Positions 62,094 through 64,000 of a stretch of DNA of 64,000 bases are shown piece by piece. Position numbers and translations under genes: made by a program. Position 1 is the first letter of the stretch; each line of letters starts with the position of its first letter. Under the pieces are notes generated by a model. It ran no database searches, was not told the DNA's origin, and saw nothing but the letters and a program-made list of their open reading frames with translations. Source of the stretch: Pyxicephalus adspersus (taxonomy: Eukaryota > Chordata > Amphibia > Anura > Pyxicephalidae); NCBI RefSeq assembly GCF_032062135.1, contig NC_092869.1, positions 45,849,418 to 45,913,417 on the forward strand, written 5' to 3'.

Positions 62094-63110
62094 CAATATA
62101 TTTGTAAATAGACATTTGTTGGCAAAGCCACAAATTTGTTATTTCTATGAGATGTTTTGGTCTCAATTCCTAAAGTCTTAACATTCTTCAAAAGTGTCAC
62201 TCATTGGCTGGTATCATATATATTTATGAGATTCCAAACTTTTGCCAGAATCAATTTCAAAAAGTGAACTATTTGTTTCACATTTGGAATGAGCTATGGG
62301 GGTCATATTAACCCCCCTTGCCTGGATTCTATTTGTGAGATCATTCATATCATGCGGCGCATGGTTAAACCTCCTTATAATATGCTGACAGCTGGCTGCA
62401 ATATGCTGTAAAGATTACTGTAAAATAAGAAGCAGATAAACGAGGTTGTGATGTCACGCCGGAAACTGACATGATCCATGAATCAATGGAAACCGCGCTA
62501 ACCAACGCTAAATATGCCTCTGGCTCTCTGTAACCTTTACATGCGGCTACGTCACTGCCCAACTTACTGTCACTTACCGAATGGCACTACTGAACGGGTG
62601 TACAGCGACAATCCTAACCTATCTTTCAGAAGAGGAAAGTGATAATACCGAGAGGTTGCTGCTATGACAACAGAATATAAGAATCTGTTTGTGGTATTAT
62701 CACCAATATGAAACTCCAATTGCTACATTTTAACCAATTCAACAAAAACGCCTTCTCCTTGGCTGGACACACAGCTAACCATATTCCCAAACAATATCCA
62801 CCCATTAGATCTACACCACAAGCAATCACACACATATATATATATTCCACTATTGGGTGACCTCTGTATTTCTCAGCATATGACACCTTGCTGGGTAGTT
62901 TGGAAGCAGCACCACTTCAAGCTGAATGTTTTCCCCCTTTGCAACACAATTTGCACCTTAGACAACTCCTAAAAAATAGCACCACCAATGCTAAACCACT
63001 GCTGCACCGGAGTGGATTCTTGCAAGATTTGGGATCCTCAGTCTTCCCAGAATGCTGTACAAACACCACCATTATCTTCAGAAACAGAATGGAAGTTTGG
63101 GTACATGGTA
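62094..63110. other. ppp4r3a intron 1, nothing recognised
   Basis: No coding exon 1 of ppp4r3a (family sequence [20 protein letters not shown]) was found here or anywhere right of 60121. Confidence 0.5.
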
Positions 63111-63312
63111 AATTATTAATATTATTATTAATAATAAACAGGATTTATATAGCGCCAACATATTACGCAGAACTGTACAATAAAAATGGGTTGTAAATGT
63201 CAGACAGCGATACAGGAGGAGGGGAGGACCCTGCCCAGAAGAGCTTACAATCTAAGAGGTGGAGGAAGCAGCACACAATAGGAGGGGGAGGATATGTAGT
63301 AGTGGGAAATAA
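63111..63312 (-). repeat. LINE/SINE-type 3' tail, minus strand
   Basis: aataataaacaggatttata, gcgccaacatattacgcaga and gaagagcttacaatctaaga, the inverse complement of the 20155 copy. Confidence 0.8.
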
Positions 63313-63399
63313 ATAGGTCCTTTTTGTCTATTTGTTTTACCCACAGCTAGTGAAGGGGCAGCTAGAAGAAAGGTATTTGCATTTGATATTTTTTTTTTC

Positions 63400-64000
63400 T
63401 TGTAACAGCAGGGCTAACAACATGCATGCTTCACACTGTCTAGGGGGAATAGATTTGGGGGAGTCAGAAATGGAAAAGGATCTGGGGGTTCTGGTAGATT
63501 ATAGACTTAATAACAGCATGCAATGCCAAGCTGCAATATCTGAAGCTAGTAAAGTACTTTCTTGTATTAAAAGAGGAATAGACTGCAGAGATGGAGACAT
63601 AATCCTGCCCCTGTACAGAGCATTGGTGAGACCACATCTGGAATATGCAGTCCAGTTTTGGGCCCCAGTTCACAAAAAGGACATTGTGGGATTGGAGAGA
63701 GTGCAGAGAAGGGCAACTAAACTAATAAAAGGAATGGAGGAGCTCAGCTATGAGGAGAGATTCGCTGAACTGAATCTATCCTCCCTTGAGAAGAGACGTA
63801 TAAGGGGGATATGATCACCCTGTATAAAATAATATAAACGGTCCATATAGAGAACTCTTTCCAGATTATTAACAATAAGATCATTACAAAGCACAAGGGG
63901 GCGCTCTTTGGGTCTAGAGGAAAAGTAGTTTAAGCTCCGGATAAGGAAGGGATTCTTCACTGTAAGGTCCGTGAAAATGTGGAATCGGCTCCCTCAGGAA
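63400..64000 (+). mobile_element. CR1-type LINE ORF2 C-terminus, runs off window
   Basis: It reads SEMEKDLGVLVDYRLNNSMQ, ILPLYRALVRPHLEYAVQFW, KKDIVGLERVQRRATKLIKG and SYEERFAELNLSSLEKRRI, the end of a CR1 reverse transcriptase ORF. A frameshift near 63808 continues in a new frame (DMITLYKII...), so the copy is dead. Confidence 0.88.

Noticed and set aside
60122..64000. First coding exon of ppp4r3a
   Set aside because: The expected N-terminal sequence was looked for on the minus strand and not found, so it must lie to the right of the window.

Overview
The window is eukaryotic and almost certainly from a frog (anuran amphibian). Genes are split by GT-AG introns, and most of the DNA is interspersed repeat: CR1 LINEs, a tRNA-derived SINE with an AAT-rich tail, Tc1, hAT, piggyBac-like and Harbinger-like elements, and several minisatellites. 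The frog call rests on repeat style and on vertebrate protein matches from memory; no search was run. Three assembly gaps (N runs) are present, two abutting or interrupting tandem or homopolymer sequence.

Two protein-coding genes are supported, both on the minus strand and head to tail. The left one is the 5' end of ccdc88c (Daple): five coding exons between 31900 and 912 encode the first 133 residues, the start of the HOOK domain. The rest of this long protein lies beyond the left edge. The right one is ppp4r3a (SMEK1, regulatory subunit 3 of protein phosphatase 4). Fourteen coding exons between 60121 and 45511 encode about 774 residues through to the stop codon. The first coding exon lies beyond the right edge. 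All exon phases join without a break. The order ccdc88c-ppp4r3a on the same strand is also that of human 14q32, which supports both identities.

Layout. 1-620: purine-rich simple repeat with a gap. 912-1142: ccdc88c exons 5 and 4. 1143-17466: the large intron 3, with a roughly 60-bp minisatellite, a piggyBac-like MITE, two Tc1 remnants and a palindromic element. 17467-31900: exons 3, 2 and 1, separated by introns rich in minisatellites (18.0-19.4 kb, 22.9-23.7 kb, 28.0-28.8 kb). 31901-45510: intergenic, dominated by nested DNA transposons at 37.5-41.6 kb and 42.4-44.0 kb. 45511-60121: ppp4r3a. 60122-64000: ppp4r3a intron 1, with MITEs, a SINE and a CR1 fragment running off the right edge.

The two genes need not act together. 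CCDC88C is a cytoplasmic Dishevelled-binding Wnt/G-protein regulator and PPP4R3A targets PP4 phosphatase. Their adjacency is old synteny, not an operon. I see no new multi-gene system. The most interesting object is the nested transposon at 37543-41649. A hAT element with its target-site duplication sits inside the terminal region of a second TIR element, and that second element carries a decayed ORF of a widespread but uncharacterised protein family.
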